A stretch of DNA of 64,000 nucleotides from positions 620,001 to 684,000 of the forward strand of contig JAJKFH010003165.1 of NCBI GenBank assembly GCA_023333565.1, written 5' to 3'. The DNA is from Puffinus mauretanicus. Its lineage: Eukaryota > Chordata > Aves > Procellariiformes > Procellariidae. The notes under the pieces were generated by a model. It saw only the letters and a list, made by a program, of their open reading frames with translations, had not been told where the DNA came from and searched no databases. Both the position numbers and the translations under genes were made by a program. This document shows, piece by piece, positions 40,401 to 55,400 of this stretch (position 1 is its first letter; each line of letters begins with the position of its first letter).

Positions 40401-43400
40401 TTGGCACAATGAGACAATTTAATTTGCAAGTGCCAGTGATTAGGTTTTTCATAAGGGCACAGAGAAAACCCAGAGAAAAGTTCAAAGTGTCACCAAGAGT
40501 ATTCTTAGTGATATCTTTTATCCATTTCTGAGGCAGTATCCCCAGACTAGGCCAACATGCTTCAGGCAATGACAGGAAATATGCATGGTGTGGGAATGAA
40601 AAAGAATGACGAAGGAAAACTCATGGGCTAAATCTTACCTACACAGTCATAACGGCCCCTGAAGTATTTCAGTTCATAACCAAGCTGGCACTTGCAGTAG
40701 TAGCTTCCAAATGTGTTGACACATCTGCGGTTGTAAGAGCAGACAGCTTTGCCAGTGGAGCATTCATCAATGTCTAGAGCAGGAGAAGGGATTCTGGTCA
40801 GATCCATGAGAAAGTAAACCAGGAAAGCAAGAACTAGTTGGGATTTGCACGGGAATGCTTTGGTCTTGGCCATCATAAGTTGTTTAATAAAAAAGTCCAA
40901 TAATTTTACACTTGGGCATGGCTTTTGCATGCGGTAATATGAATGAAGCAGCAAAATGTGAACTAGCTTCATGGGAGATTTTGAGACCTGGCACAGTACA
41001 AGAAAGGGTAACTGGCAGTGGGGATTCTCCCCACTGGGGACAATGATTTGCCCTCAGGTCATGGAGCAGGCTCAGGAAGAACTCCACAAATTCCATTATT
41101 TCACTGAGAAAGGAAATGTCAGAGAATAGTTTAAAAGAAAGCCCCAGAAAGAGGAAACCAAGAGCAGCAGCAGCTCTTTCTACTGAATCTCTGCAGCTCC
41201 CCTTGCTGGGCTACGTCAAGACAGAGCAGGGAGAGAGTTTCCAGACTGCGAGTGGTCCGCCAAGCAAGGTAGATGTCAGGGATGGATGTTTTGGAGAGAG
41301 AAAGAGGAGGCTTGGTTTGGGAGGAGCCTAAGAACATTATTCAACAACCATTGTAATTAAATGTTACTAATTTGATTTCTTTTGTTGTAACGCCAAGTTT
41401 AAAATAGTGCCAATTACGATATTTGGCATTTGTCCTTCCCTATCACATTTTAGCACATAGCAGTGACTTTGCACGTAATTCATCATACCACACTGCTGCC
41501 CTTTACAGCTTAGAACTGCTTAGAAGTGTTGCAGGACACCACATTTGTCTTTTTATCATTTCTACCATTCTTTTACAGTGCGTAGGTGATGAAAGGAAAG
41601 TGGACAACAACAGAAAAATATTTAAACAAACCTGTAGTCAAAAGATCCCTCTTTCTGCCCATGCTACACATTTCTGATGATGGTCTCTGTTCCCTAGCCT
41701 CCAGGGCATTCTCTGTTCCCGGTGCCTCTGCCAGGACCAGGGTCTGTCACAAGCTAAAGGACAAGCCTGCTGCACTCAATCCTAGCGTGAAGTTTATGTC
41801 TGCAATGAACACTGAAGACTCAGCACACTCTTAGAAACAACAGGTTTAGGTTTAATTAATTTTTTTTATCTATAATTTTAATTTTTTCTTTCACCTATGC
41901 ACATGTAGAAGAGGAAAAGTGAAACACATTAATGTGCTGTTCTGCTCTGCAGGTCCAGGAATAATGCAGCTTCTTAGGAGAATTAAGCTAAGACTAATAA
42001 CCAGGGATTTTCAAACGTTTATCTGTTTATAGTGTTTCTGTGACTAATACCAGAGTATTAGAGTATCTTATAAACTATTAAGCATTATGCTAAATGGCAG
42101 GATGTTACTATCTCTCTTTTATATAGATGGAGAACTGGTGACAGAAAAACAGTGACATACCACAAGTCATGCAGAAAGAAGGGGTCTGATATTTCCAACC
42201 ATGGGACACACCTTTTTGTCTATTTCACCTTCTATCACATATATCAGCATTCCTCCAAATCCATTTGAAAAGGCAAGGTAAATACAAATGAACTCAATAC
42301 AAAAGAATAAGAAGAGTTGCCTGAATAATTCAATAAGAGATTTAAGAGAACCACTCATCTTGTCTATTGTATTTAAGTACATATGTCTACAATGTTCACC
42401 TTCAAATAGCTCTTAAATAATACAAACATGTTAACTATGACTGGTAGTAGTCCGAAAACCTTGCTGATTACTCAAAGCAGGTCATTTCCAATTACAAACT
42501 CATTTCATTTGAAAGAAAGAAATAGCATTCTCATGTTAGAGTGTTTATAGTTTGGAAGTTGAGCCAAGTATCCATGTGGGTTTATCTAATACCTCCTAAA
42601 AGTGATAAAGTAGTCCCAGGCCATACAACCCTCATATGTGACTTGATATTACAGCTGTGTGTTAAGGAGAACAATTCATACAGTAACTGTCCTTCTACAC
42701 AGCAGTCTTTTGGTCGATGCATTTATTTAATCTTTTGTTTGAAATGTTAAGTATAATATTGTTTTGGCCATTGCAGCTAAAATTCATTTTTTATGTTTGA
42801 ATGTTAAACCTCTCAACATCTAAAACATTCTTGAAGCTGTAGAAATCATTCAACCAGTATGTATTGGTAAGCGGCATCAGAAATGGATTAGCTACTGTTA
42901 CTCTTCTCTGCCTGTAAGGTATCATGTTCAAGCTGCCCTTTATGATCTGGAGGACTTGCACCATGGTGACAGAAAGAATGTATAAATATGTGAAATCATC
43001 AGTGTCATTAGGTATGTTGCTAAAGGCATTTTGGTAAACAGCACTTGTTGCAGAAAGTTTTTTCACAGAATCACAGAATGGCTGAGGATGGAAGGGGCCT
43101 CTGGGGGTCATCTTGTCCAACCCCCCTGCTCAAGCAGGGACACCTAGAGCTGGTTGCCCAGGTCCATGTCAAAATGGCTTTTGAATATCTTCAAGGAGAA
43201 ATTTCCATTCTCTATTTTCCATTCTATTTTGGGCAGCACTGGGAAATAAAATATTTCCCAGCTGCAATTTTCAATCTTCTATGCTTGCCTGAATGGAATA
43301 AAGATTAAAAAACCACAACATATCATTTCCTGGGGTTGCTTAGGGGTGTTACCCATTTAAAGGCAGGTGAGACTAGGAAAGAAAGGCTAGATTGGGAAAG

Positions 43401-46400
43401 AGGGAAAGTAGGAAAGAAGGAAACAAAAACCGTTTTCTGAACGATTTTTTTTTTAACTTGATATTGTTCAAATGCTACAAGTTAGCATTTTATAGGAAAA
43501 TGTACTTAGTGATTCAAAAGGACAACTTGCATTTCAAGAATTAGCTAGAGCTATTGTAAAGAAGAAATCTGAAACTGAAAATTCTTTTGTTTTTTTCACA
43601 TATGAAGCTCTGCTACTGATCCTATTTTAAAATGAAATGGCATAAAGTACATACAAAGCAGTATTTCCCTTAAATTTAAAACAAAGACCATCTGGTCTGA
43701 AAAATGAACACTCTCAGAGCCTTTGCCTGTGAAGAACAACAACAAGAATATTCCAGCTTTTGGAAAGATGCCTGGGCAGACCCTGGACCTGATTTATCAG
43801 GGCACAGCCCTGCAGACGCTGGGGTCAGACGCGGCTCCCAGCCCCCAGCCCTGCTCCTGCTGCTCCGTGACATGCACTTCACTGCCCCGTCTTCTCTGGT
43901 TGTTGGAGTGGTCCCTGCTTTGGAGGGTTTGTTTCACATCTATTGGGTTTTGAAAGGAGCTCATTTAGCTTCAATATTGAAATGGGTACCATTTCAGCAT
44001 TGGATTGCAATGCTGTAGCACTGCCTTGTCAGGTGACAATGTAAAATGGTATCACAGAACAGTACCAAGTGTTGTACGTAATGCTTTCTTCATCACACAG
44101 GAAACCCCCAGGTAAAGTGATGTTGAGGCTTCTGGAGAAAAATCTGGAAGCTTGTATTGTGGGTTATCACAATAAAAGAAAAACCCATCCAAACACAACC
44201 CCCATCCTATAACGCATTATGTCAGTAGGACAGCTTCCTGCAGGCAAAACATTGTAGACAATGAGAGCAATAGGGAGAAACTAAATCTGTTGATGCCTCC
44301 AAATTGTATCAAAACATTTAATTATTTATTGGGGATGGGACTCGCCCAAAGAATTACATGGCCAATATTATGATAAGCTTTTTAAAAAAGCGTGCAAGCT
44401 TTACATCACACTGTGAGTAACAAGAAGCATTATTCAAGCCAGTGAGGAGAGCTAGCTACTTATTAACCTTTCCCCAGACTCTTAAGTTTTTCGGGATCCT
44501 ATAGAAAAGAAGCTGAGAGTGAGTTCTCTAACCATACCAATGCACGTCCTTCCATTTGGTCCCAACTGAAGGCCACCTGATGGACAAAGACACTGTACCT
44601 CGCCTTTGACTTCTTCACATCCATATTGGCAATTCACCATGGCACATGTCCTAGAACCTGAAAACAGTATTTAAAATAACAAAAAGAACAACCATCTAGG
44701 CTGGGATCACACACTTAAAATTTAGATCTGAATGAATGCAGAAAATTAATCAGAACAACAAATTCCATTCATCATTAATCAAGCGGTTTATACTTTAACA
44801 CATAAGTAATACAATTCAGGAGTCCATGAGATAGATCTTAAATCCCCCCTCTCCTTCACTTTGTTCTTTCCTTATTTGTCCTTATTCCTCCTTTTTTCTC
44901 TGCTCCCATTTTTGTGACTTCTTACTACTACCTTTTAGATTCAGAGACAGAACTGCTCAAAATAGAAAAAAGGTTTCTTATATTTTCTATTGCAATAGTT
45001 TTACCATACAGAAAACTGTTATTCGGTAGTGAACTGTATTTATTGCTTACCATTAAACATGCTTCTAGTATAGAATTTGATTTAAAAAAACTATTTAGCC
45101 TGATGGACTTAAAAACTGCCCTTTAGTTTGACCCTTTATGGAACAGATACCTGAATCTAACAAGGCACTAGCCCGAACATAAGTCTTGGTTGCCATAGGT
45201 TGGTTAGGAGTGTGAAATATTGGAGATGACTTTGATTAGCTTCTAAAGAGAAATGTAGGGGTCTAGATCTTGTCTGAGAGGCCTATAAGAGGCTAGAAAA
45301 GTAGGAGAAATGTATTAAATACGTAGGGAGATATTTCTAAAATCCTGAAGATATCCAGGAAGCATTAGCGTTATGACACCAGGAAGAGAAGTAGTATTTG
45401 GACGTGTTTACTGGAAGGGATGGAGGTGTGTGCAAAGAGAGTATTTCTGGCTACTTCACTCTGGTCATGTTCAGGGAAACAGAACTGTATATAGGGTCTT
45501 TGCAAGTGGAAAGCCTGGAACAGTTGTCAACTTATTTGAGACAGAAACCAGCTCCAAGAACTTGAAACTGGCTCACCACTTAGGTAGAAAATTATATTAA
45601 TTTTATTTTAAAACGCAACGTGTTTATTGGCAGAGGTACTAGCACTTTCAGAACGGTGTTTAATAACAGTGTACAGAAAAGACAACAATGTGTGCAGGTG
45701 CATATATAGCTACAGCCATATTATTTGATTTGAATATAAAATATAATGCATATTAGTTTTGTGTGCTATTAAAATTAATCTGTTTAATCTGTGGTAAAAT
45801 TATTTTTCTTAGACTGGTTTGTTTAGTCTTTGTGGCTAAGTGATAAATATTCAAGGCCCAGAATTCACTGTATTTGCAAATACATTTTACTTGTGTATGA
45901 ATGAGAACATACAGGAGGTAACAGTTAAAAAAAGATGGACTGTAAATCATAATGCTTTGTCACATCATCTACTTCGTAAGTGGTAATAAAGAAACTTACT
46001 AAACATTCTTCTTCTCTAATTGGTAATTGTCTGTTTTCTCTTTTGTTTGAAGCTCCTATTCCTGGCTTTGGCTAGACATAATACTGGCTTAGATGAACTG
46101 CTGATCAGGTCTAGTATAGTAATTCCTGCAGAGTTTAGGTGATTTTGTGTTAGGTACTAACCTATTATCTATTTTAAGCAATGGTCCTCTGTGGCCCAAA
46201 GCCACATTTTTCTGATACCCTTCTTCCAGCTCCACGGTCACTAGGTGTGGTTGCACATAAGCCCGACTGCTCAGACTAGGTGGACTTCATCTTGCTAAGG
46301 AGACTTACATCGTGGAGAATTTGATTTAAAAGGAGCAACATTATGTTCAAAATGTTTGCCTGAATAAAATGATGAGAATTCTAGAGTTGGTTAAATAACC

Positions 46401-49400
46401 GAGCATTTAATCTGAGCACAAGCTTAAGTTAGCATCAAGTGAAATGGGAGGCTGGTAGACTTAACCAAGAATAATGTCTACTTGAGTAAATAATTTACTA
46501 CTTCATTTCATAATCATAGTTTCTGCTTAAGAAAATAAAGGCTCTTTGGAACTGGAAGGTGGCAGATGGGTTGGGTTAATGAAGCACAAGCTGGATGAAC
46601 ATTTTTTGCCTTCTTCACTAGAGCTGTGAAGAATGAATACTTCCTTTCTATGGGAAACCCAGTTTTCCCCCTGAAATTTGGTTTCATTCTGTGTCAGTGT
46701 TTGTCGGGGTTCCACTGAGAAATAATGTTTCCGTGCGCCAAAGTAAAATGCAAGCTCCAGGGCTCACAGCTGCTCAAGCAATTTTTTCATATATACTCGA
46801 CACTGGCCACTACTGCTGCTGAGAAATTCAGTGTTTTGTGCTGGCTTAAGCAAGAGATGGTGCAACTGCGCATTTGGTACAAAGTTAGTACAAATGCAGA
46901 GTTTCTTAAGTCAGGAAACCAGTCCTGAACTAAGACTGGCTTAAAGCTAATCCAGCAGAAATGGTTAGTAACAACCTGGATCTAGTTTTCTGACTTGGTT
47001 CAGAAGTGCGGCTGCAGCAAGCGTTTGTGCTCAGAGGAGCAGGAATGAGGGATGGATGGGACAAAGCTGCTGCTGGGCTCAAAAGAGAGTTTCTTTTGAC
47101 TGTAGTTCTGGCTGCCACCAACTTCAGCTGTCCAGCGGCCTTACTGAAAACTGCTCGGTGTGTGATGTCAGCAGATACACAAATTATCTTGGAAGAAACG
47201 GAAGGACATATCCATTTCTCAGGCATCTCAGGGCCCCGCAGCTGTTGTCTGCCGGTGATACCCACCACGATTAGTAACGCAGAGGCACAACCCCGAGCTG
47301 CGCTGCAGGGGAGGGAAACCCTCCAAAAGCTCTGGCCCCAGGCACCTTTCACAGCAATTTCAGTCTCCCTGCCACGAGAGAGAGAGAGTAGGAGCTCTGG
47401 CTTTCCTGCCTGCCCCAGAGCTGGAGAGCCTGCATTCCTGCAAGTGTTTGCTAAGGCTGGGTATTTTTTCCAGTTATCCCAAAACTGACAGCAGACTCAC
47501 CAGATGGACACCCTGCCTGGTGAATGGTTGTCTCCAAGGTTTGGAGATCAAAGTCTTTCAGAGTTTATGGTTTTCTGTCATACCCATGGGAAAGATGGTG
47601 CTGCACCCCATACAGCTAGGTCCATTGCTTTAGAACAGACCTCAAGCAGATTGTTCCACTGCTGAGACCAACTAGCTTCCTTGTCCAACTGATGCATCTG
47701 CTTCAGTCCCATGGACTCCAGAAAGGGTTGTCACCGTGTTACCTAGGATCTTGTGAAATTCAGAGTCAAAATACCTGTACGGAACAGCTCAAGTGAAGAA
47801 AAAAAAGTCTTTTCTACAAACAAAGCAGTGTCATTGAAAAATAAGAAGCTTCCTCAGGTCTGAAAAATCAGGTTGGCTAAGCAAGCAGAATACCTTCCAT
47901 TACACTGCTGGCTTAAAGACAAAGAAAATAGGTAGAAATACAGTTTAGCTGAGGCTTAGCAGTGAACAAACCTTTGCAAGAAGCTGGTGGCAAGTGTGGG
48001 CAGAGAAAATAAATGAGTCAGGGGACACACAAAGGTAAAGCAAGGAGTAATGGCATGAAATTCAACACAGTAAAAAGTAGTCTATATTGGTGCTTTGCTT
48101 GGATAGATTCATTCATCCCTATGCAACAGATGAACTGGCAGGACTATACACCAAGGTTATACTAGCTGTCCTTCATCTGAAGTAATGCTATCAGGGATTT
48201 CTACTTCTAGCAGGACAAAAATTCCTCTGAACACCAAAATACAAGTATGACCTAGTTTACTTTACCCAGATGCTGCCAAATAGAAAGCCTCTTTCAGCTG
48301 CTGACAGTACCAGAGAGCTGAGGCAAAGACCCTATCCTGAATAAGCTAAATCCATCCATCACAAGAAGAAAATCTGCTGGGATCAAATGCGATGAGATGA
48401 TTTTGGTGTGCCTGTCCTCTCAACTTTATTACTTACTTGCACATGTGCCATCTGGCATAAGCATGTACCCGTTGAGACAATAGCACTTGTAGCTGCCATG
48501 TGTATTCATACATCTGTGTTCACAGGGACGTGGTTTCAGTCCACATTCATTCAGATCTGCAGAAGTCATTGGAATGAAGTGAGTGCTGGCTTTATACACA
48601 TATATTCATACATATAGGTGGATAATATCGCCTAATGCATTGAATTCCCCACAGTAAAATCGCCTGGATTGAAAATGAGCCAGCCCCTTGCAAGATGAGA
48701 GTTTAGCAGACCATCTGGCTGAAGGACTGCTAGCAAAACTAACATACACAGACCTCTACACCTGAAAAACTAATGCAAACTCTGGCCACATCTGGCAGCT
48801 TGTTAGGAAGAGGTGGAGGGGTGGGGAGACAATGCAGTTAGTCTCTTTTCCAGGAGTTATTCTTATGGATTTCTCTGATTCTAGCTGGAGATTTTAGCCC
48901 TCCAGTTGACCTCTGTACTAGAAAGGCAAAAACATGAGACTAAGAACAGCAAATCAGCTTGAGATAAAGTGAAACAAAGATTTTGGGTTTTTTTCTTTGA
49001 GCTACACATTAGCACCAAGGTTATCAGTAGCAGAAATGAAATACAGTATATGATAAGAATTATGTGACTTTAAGAATAAAAGGACAAATGTAAAAAATCT
49101 CAAAATCCTGAGAATAAAAGCATCCTAAATCCTTCTCAAAATCCAGGATTTAAAAGGCTTTGCAGAAACTAAATTAATTTCAAATTTCCAATAGCTATCC
49201 CTAAGGACAGGGAGAAAACTAGAATCCTAAAAAGTTTAATTTGTGTGGTATAGGCAGAGCAGTGCTGACAATGGTATTGATCCTATGACAAGGGGACATC
49301 TATGCTTGTGACTTCTGTGAACTGACACCTCTCCTGCTTGTATTTTGAAACCTCATTAGTAAACAGACAGAACTCATTAACAGCACGAGCATACGCAGCC

Positions 49401-52400
49401 CATTCAACACGTGTTTAATGGTACCTATTACCAATAATATAATTTCAATAAAGATGCAACTCTCCAAGCACTGAGTTTGTGCAGCTCCACTTCTAATGAG
49501 AGAAGCATATGTTCTCATGTCTATGCGCCCTGCAGACCACAGAAAAATCTCCAGACCATTCAAAGCACAAACTTTGTGGTGGTTATACATGTGCAGAAGT
49601 GTTTGTTACAGTTCAGCCCAGGGAAGAAAAAGAGGGTTGCATTCTGTTATTTAAACATAGGGTCTGTTTGAAAGAGGAAAACCTATCAGCTTGCCAGTCA
49701 CACTGGATTTTTGTGCTACTGTGGCTCCACTAAATAACCAAGACTCTCATAACAAAGAAACTAGAGGGGAACAAAAGTTATTCCACTTAGACCATACATT
49801 TTCAAAAGTGCTTAGCTGCACCTATCTTGCACAAAGCACAGTAATGCACAGATAGCATACACAGCTCTAAAAGAGAACCTATGGAGATAAGGCTAATTTA
49901 GCTCAGACTCAGTGGCAGACTAATACAGTCCCCTTATCTCTGTTATTTTAGTCAGCTCATGTTGAGCTTGCTCAGCAGGGCATTCTGCTGTAAGGACAGA
50001 CCAAGGCTACATCTGCCTGTAAATTAAAAGTGGCTCTGAGCATTCCTGGCTGCTGGAACATGACCACCTATATGGCTGTACTATTGAAATAGCTGCAGGA
50101 CATTTCTGACCTGTGCCAGCCACCACCTTACTAAAAAATTCCTGGCCGTGCTTCAGAAGGTAGAACAGCCCAGGGAGCTAACAGGCAATTTGCACATGTA
50201 GGTCTGAGCGGTGCTTCCACCAAGCCTCAGACTCTGAATCTGCCACAAGTGCGCAGAACTGATCTGCTTGCGTATGGAGGGCATATCAAATCCAGCCGGA
50301 GTTACTGCACAGAAGACGCCTAAAAGCTGGGAGCTTCTCTGTTACCTTTTGGTAACATTTAAGCTGCCAAATCATTTTTGAAGTTAAACTTCTGGGTGTA
50401 GAGGCTGAAGCTGTAAGTGATACCTACATAGCTGTTACACACAACCACGGCTGCGGTTTCACTTTCCTCTCTAGGGGTACTGAGGAATTGACTTATTTCC
50501 CTGCAAGCAACATCCAAAGTAGAAAATATGGAGTTTTCTAAATACTTAACAGTATAGCTTTATAGCATATTGTTTGAAAGATATTGTGTAATAAATGGGT
50601 TGTTTTGACTCTGAAAAACATGAGTGTGTTTAGTATGTCAATGCAAGGTTTTCAAGCAAAGGCTGCAGGTGCTTAGGAAGGTAGCGAGGATAGACCCATC
50701 CATTTGCGTGGCCTTTATGTCCTGCTTGCCTCACACACCTGCAGTTCACTCATCTGCACTGCAGTAGGATGGCCCCTCTTCATGCACAGTGACCTGCTCC
50801 TTTCATCTGATCCAACACAGGGGTCTCATATATTGGAACAGGAAAAAAAAGCTGAGTTGTCACCAATGCGTTAGCTGAAATATTTCAATGTCTAACCACA
50901 AGTTCATGGAGGGAAAGTGGTGCATTCAAAATTTCTGAATATGCAATCCTAAAGGCTCCAAATTCTGTGTTCTCAAAAATACCAATCAGCATATGCAAAC
51001 AGATGGCATTGGCCCAGGAAGCTTGAGAAATTACATGCCTAGCATATAATTGCATTGTCTTTCTGATGAGAGGTTAGTTAAGAAAGTAACATGGGTTCTG
51101 GATTTGACTTCTGGCTCTTCTAATAATTTCCTATATAATCTCTCCACGCTTTAATCCTCTGACTATATATATGACAGTTTACCCTTGTCATCAGCCTGCA
51201 GGAGATACATGATATAGGTTCAAACTTCTGTGTGCTGAAGGAGGCTTAGAGCTTGTCTGGGATGCTGGAGGTGCAAGAGCCTTAAACTCTAAGATCTTCT
51301 ATGTAAACAAGAAAATATCTTGCTTTGCTATTTTGGTAGATGACACAATCCTTACTACAAGATAAGGAGACAGAACATCAACAGTCCACTTTCTGGAGTA
51401 ATATACCCACGTGCACAAACCTTGATTACAGGTTTTCCCTGTAAATCCAGGGAAACATTTGCATTTGTTTGGTCCCATGCACTCGCCATACTTGCAGCCA
51501 TGTCCACAGGTAGCTGGGGGAGTCAGGCAGAGAAAGAGAAAAAGAAAAAGTTAGAAATACTCTATCTGAGAACTTTTGCCCTGCTTAGCTGTCTAAAAAC
51601 TCGTTGCACAACATCCTCCATACCTCTCCCTCTAGCTTGGGCATGGTACCTACTGATCAGCGCTTTATTTCTGCTGGAGAAAAAAGACACTAGCATGGAT
51701 TACACGAGTGTGTGCTTTTCCAGGTTTGTAAAGACCTGGAAAAGAAGAACCTCCTTTTAGTTCTCTCCCTCATGCTTTTCCTGCCATGCTTACAGTTCAC
51801 ATTTACTTTTGTACTCTTGCCTTTTTCCTATTTTTAAGAAGCCTATGAGAGAAGCAGCTAGCCAGCAGCTTGACTTGCTATGCTTGGCACCTGGAGTAGG
51901 AAAGAGGCAACAGCACTCCTGCAGCCACAGGAAACACGTTACCCTGCAGCAGTTTTCCACTCTTGGACCTCCTCGCAGCCGAGGAACATGTCCATCCCAT
52001 GGTGGAACATCCAGAGCACATCCGTCAAATGAGCAGGCAACTATCCTTACCGCACATCCCAATATGTATAATTGCATCAGGTTTACAATGACTTGAGAGG
52101 GCTGTGCTTAGCCTGGATGCATTAAAAAGTAAAAATTTTCTAACTCTCAGTCCTCTGGATCATTAGTCAGAAATTAAATGTTGGCTTTTATAAGGCTTAA
52201 GGCTCCTAAGTCAATGCGATTGTCAACATGAGGGTTATTCAGGAAAAGCAAACCACACATGTATTTAAATCAGGACTAACTTTGGAAAACCACCAAAAGA
52301 GTATGCACCAGGATGCACATCTCGCTACCTTGTGTAATTAAGCTGCTATCCAAACAAGAGGAATTAGGAAAGTCACAGTGTTAGTTATTATATAGTAAAA

Positions 52401-55400
52401 TTCTTAACTAAAATTCACACTGCTGAATTTGAGTATCTTCCTTACATTTAAAGACTCATTCAGATGTACTAGCTCTGCACATTAAGGCATATTTCAACAC
52501 TACCCCCACCCCTGAATGCAACGTGGCATAGTGTGAGACCAGCTGAGTATTCACACTGAAGCAGAGAACACCACTGCATCTGGATTTACAATGCAGAATT
52601 ACATTATGGTTGGCTTAAAGAAATCTGCCAAAGAAGAATCATAAAAGTTTATGAAAACTGAATTTTACTAATAAAGCACCCTATAGCTTTACAACAAGAC
52701 AACTTACTCCACTGGCTGATCGAAGTTACATTTGCCAGTTGTCCCTCAAGGTATTCATTTGCATCAAAACTAAGGTGCTATTAAGCAATGCATAAATATT
52801 AATAAAGGAATTAATCAGCTTTTCCTTTTTTAAATTGTCATGCTATATATACAGAGCAGAGACTTTTTACATCTTTCCGTTTTAGACATCAGTCTGTTGA
52901 TTTTCAGCAACGAATAACCCTAAGCCTCTATTCAAATCACCAGATACACAATGCCAAACTCTCTGGGAGAACAGGTGCAATATCTGAGAAAGATTCCTAA
53001 AACATCTATTTTATGACTTTGTTGTGTTTTACCCAAGTAGAGCCGGAGAGAGAGATTCTACATCACCTTCTCCTTGGGATCTGAAGACCTTTAACAAATT
53101 TGAAATTTCTTAAGAGTCATCGACTCTTCATTAAGCCAATGATCCACAGACCAGAACGCTGGCTGGCTACCCAAGCTCAAGTCAGGTGCTCTTATTGCTT
53201 GGGTTTTATTTATGTATTTAGAAAGTTAAAATATCCTGGTTCTCAGTGGCTGAAGAGAAAGGATGCCAACTGATAAAAAAAAACCACTTCAGGGGTCCAT
53301 ATGTAGCATTAGAAGACACTGCATTTTTGGCACTTACTTGACAGCTGTAACAGTATAGGCACTGACCAGGGCGGTGCAGGAGGTTAGAACAGATGGTCCC
53401 TTCTGGATCTAAGAATTTTTGAATATGTATTTTATTGCTTGGTGTTATTTACCCAAAGCTCTGCTTTTTTGAGGAGATGGTCTTTCAAACATGTTCTGTT
53501 CACTCTCTCACAGAGTTAAGAGATTTCACTCCTCCTCAGGTTTTTTTCTGTAACTTCTGGCAGATGTATACGAGATCCCTTTTTTAGTACCAAGTACACA
53601 GCCGTGGAGAGGGAACAAGCATAAAGTGTTAACGTTACCTTCGCAGTGGCCCTTGCTGTTCTTTTTCCAGCCATAACAGCAATCCAACCTAGAACCATAG
53701 CGACACACCCCAGGCTGGCTCACCGCCACCAGCTGCCCACGAGCTCTCGAGCTGTGTAAAGAAGGATAAACACTAGCTCTAGCAGGCACACACACTTTAG
53801 TCCATTGCTCCATACACTTTGTACATTTCTCTCATGTTTTATCCACTGTCAGGCATTTTCATTTCATCAAACCTTGGAGCATTTGACAGTGTTCCTAGAC
53901 AGGAATGCAAAGTTGCATTTGGCTGGAGAAACAGGGGAGATGGGAATGTTTCACCTGCAATAAATTAACTGTGCAATGTAAATCCTTTCTAATGAGAAAC
54001 ATGGCAAAGGCAAAAAATACAGCCAGGTGCCCTGCTAGAATGAGTCATTTTTAATATCGGTGAATTCAATGGGGCTGCTCCAGCTTGTGTCACAGTAAGA
54101 ATCTGGATTGGATATATGATGCCATACCTGACAGCGCTATTGCTTTGCGTGATGAAATACTGATTCTCCAGAAAAGCAGCTTTCTGGACATCAATCAGCC
54201 CCATAAAAGCTAGTGACTTGCAGGCTCATAGCCACTGCATATGTGCAAATTGACTGTGTAAGTGCAAACAGTCCTGTGCATTCTGTTTGCACGGGACTTC
54301 CTGACCATACAAATTAACATTAATTTAATCTGCCAATAAGCCCAGGATGTTCAAAGTCACTGTGCAGATCAACAGCTGCAAGAGTTGGAAAACCTGCAAC
54401 GTTAGTTGCCAAAATTATAAATCTGATGGAAATCCACAACTGTGTAAGTCTTTATGCTGCAACGGGTGCTGTGACTCTGGTTCTTTTCTCCCTCTGCTTT
54501 CTATTACTTAAGTTCTCCATTACCACATGCCTGTCCCCTTTATGAAATTCTCTTCTTTATCCAAAATCCTTTGTCCCCACTTTTTGCAGGCCACAATTTA
54601 AAATGCACTTCCTTCAAAGAGTCTGAAGTGTTGTTTCTGACACAGAAAATACCTTATTTGCAAGAGCTTCGTAGTAACTGATTGAGGGGTATTGAGGGGG
54701 GCAATACACAGCAACAAACATCTCCATGGTGGGGAAAAAAATGGAAAAAAGTCAACAGGCCAGGAACTTTTCCATTTTTTAGTCTGATGCACAATAAAGG
54801 CATTGCTTTATCACCTTACAACAGCACTTTGCACGTATCCTCCTGTGCTTATTTGTAAGGGTTACACTCATATTGGAACAGTTACTGTAAACATCACTAA
54901 GGCAAACTAGTAAAATAAATATATGCATACACTTCAAAGATATAAGATGTTACTTCACAGTTTTCTTTAGTAGCAGAACCGTTGGAAAGAGAAGGGAGTT
55001 CAGAGGAAATGCATAAGCTCATGTATCTGAAATACCCTGAATGAAGAGATGGTTCTTATGTCACCTGGCAAGTAAAAAGACTTCAGCATTGGAATAAGTT
55101 GTTCTGAAGTCACCCAGCCTTTGTCATCAACCCAGCGATGGAGTTTACAGGAGTACATACACCCCATCTTCAGGCAGGAGAAAAAGCGTATTGAACAGCT
55201 CAGACTCCCATATGGGTGTCTATTAGAAAACAGCGCCCTGCCTCTGGATTTATAGACAGTAAAATAACCTTTTTCCATTTTGTTCCTCCAAATGCTGCTG
55301 GCTGACATCACTTGCAAGTATACAAGTTAAAGAACGTACGTTCTGCTTGCATGCTAGAAAGTGCCCTTGAATGCACCTGGATAGTAAATGTATAATCTGC

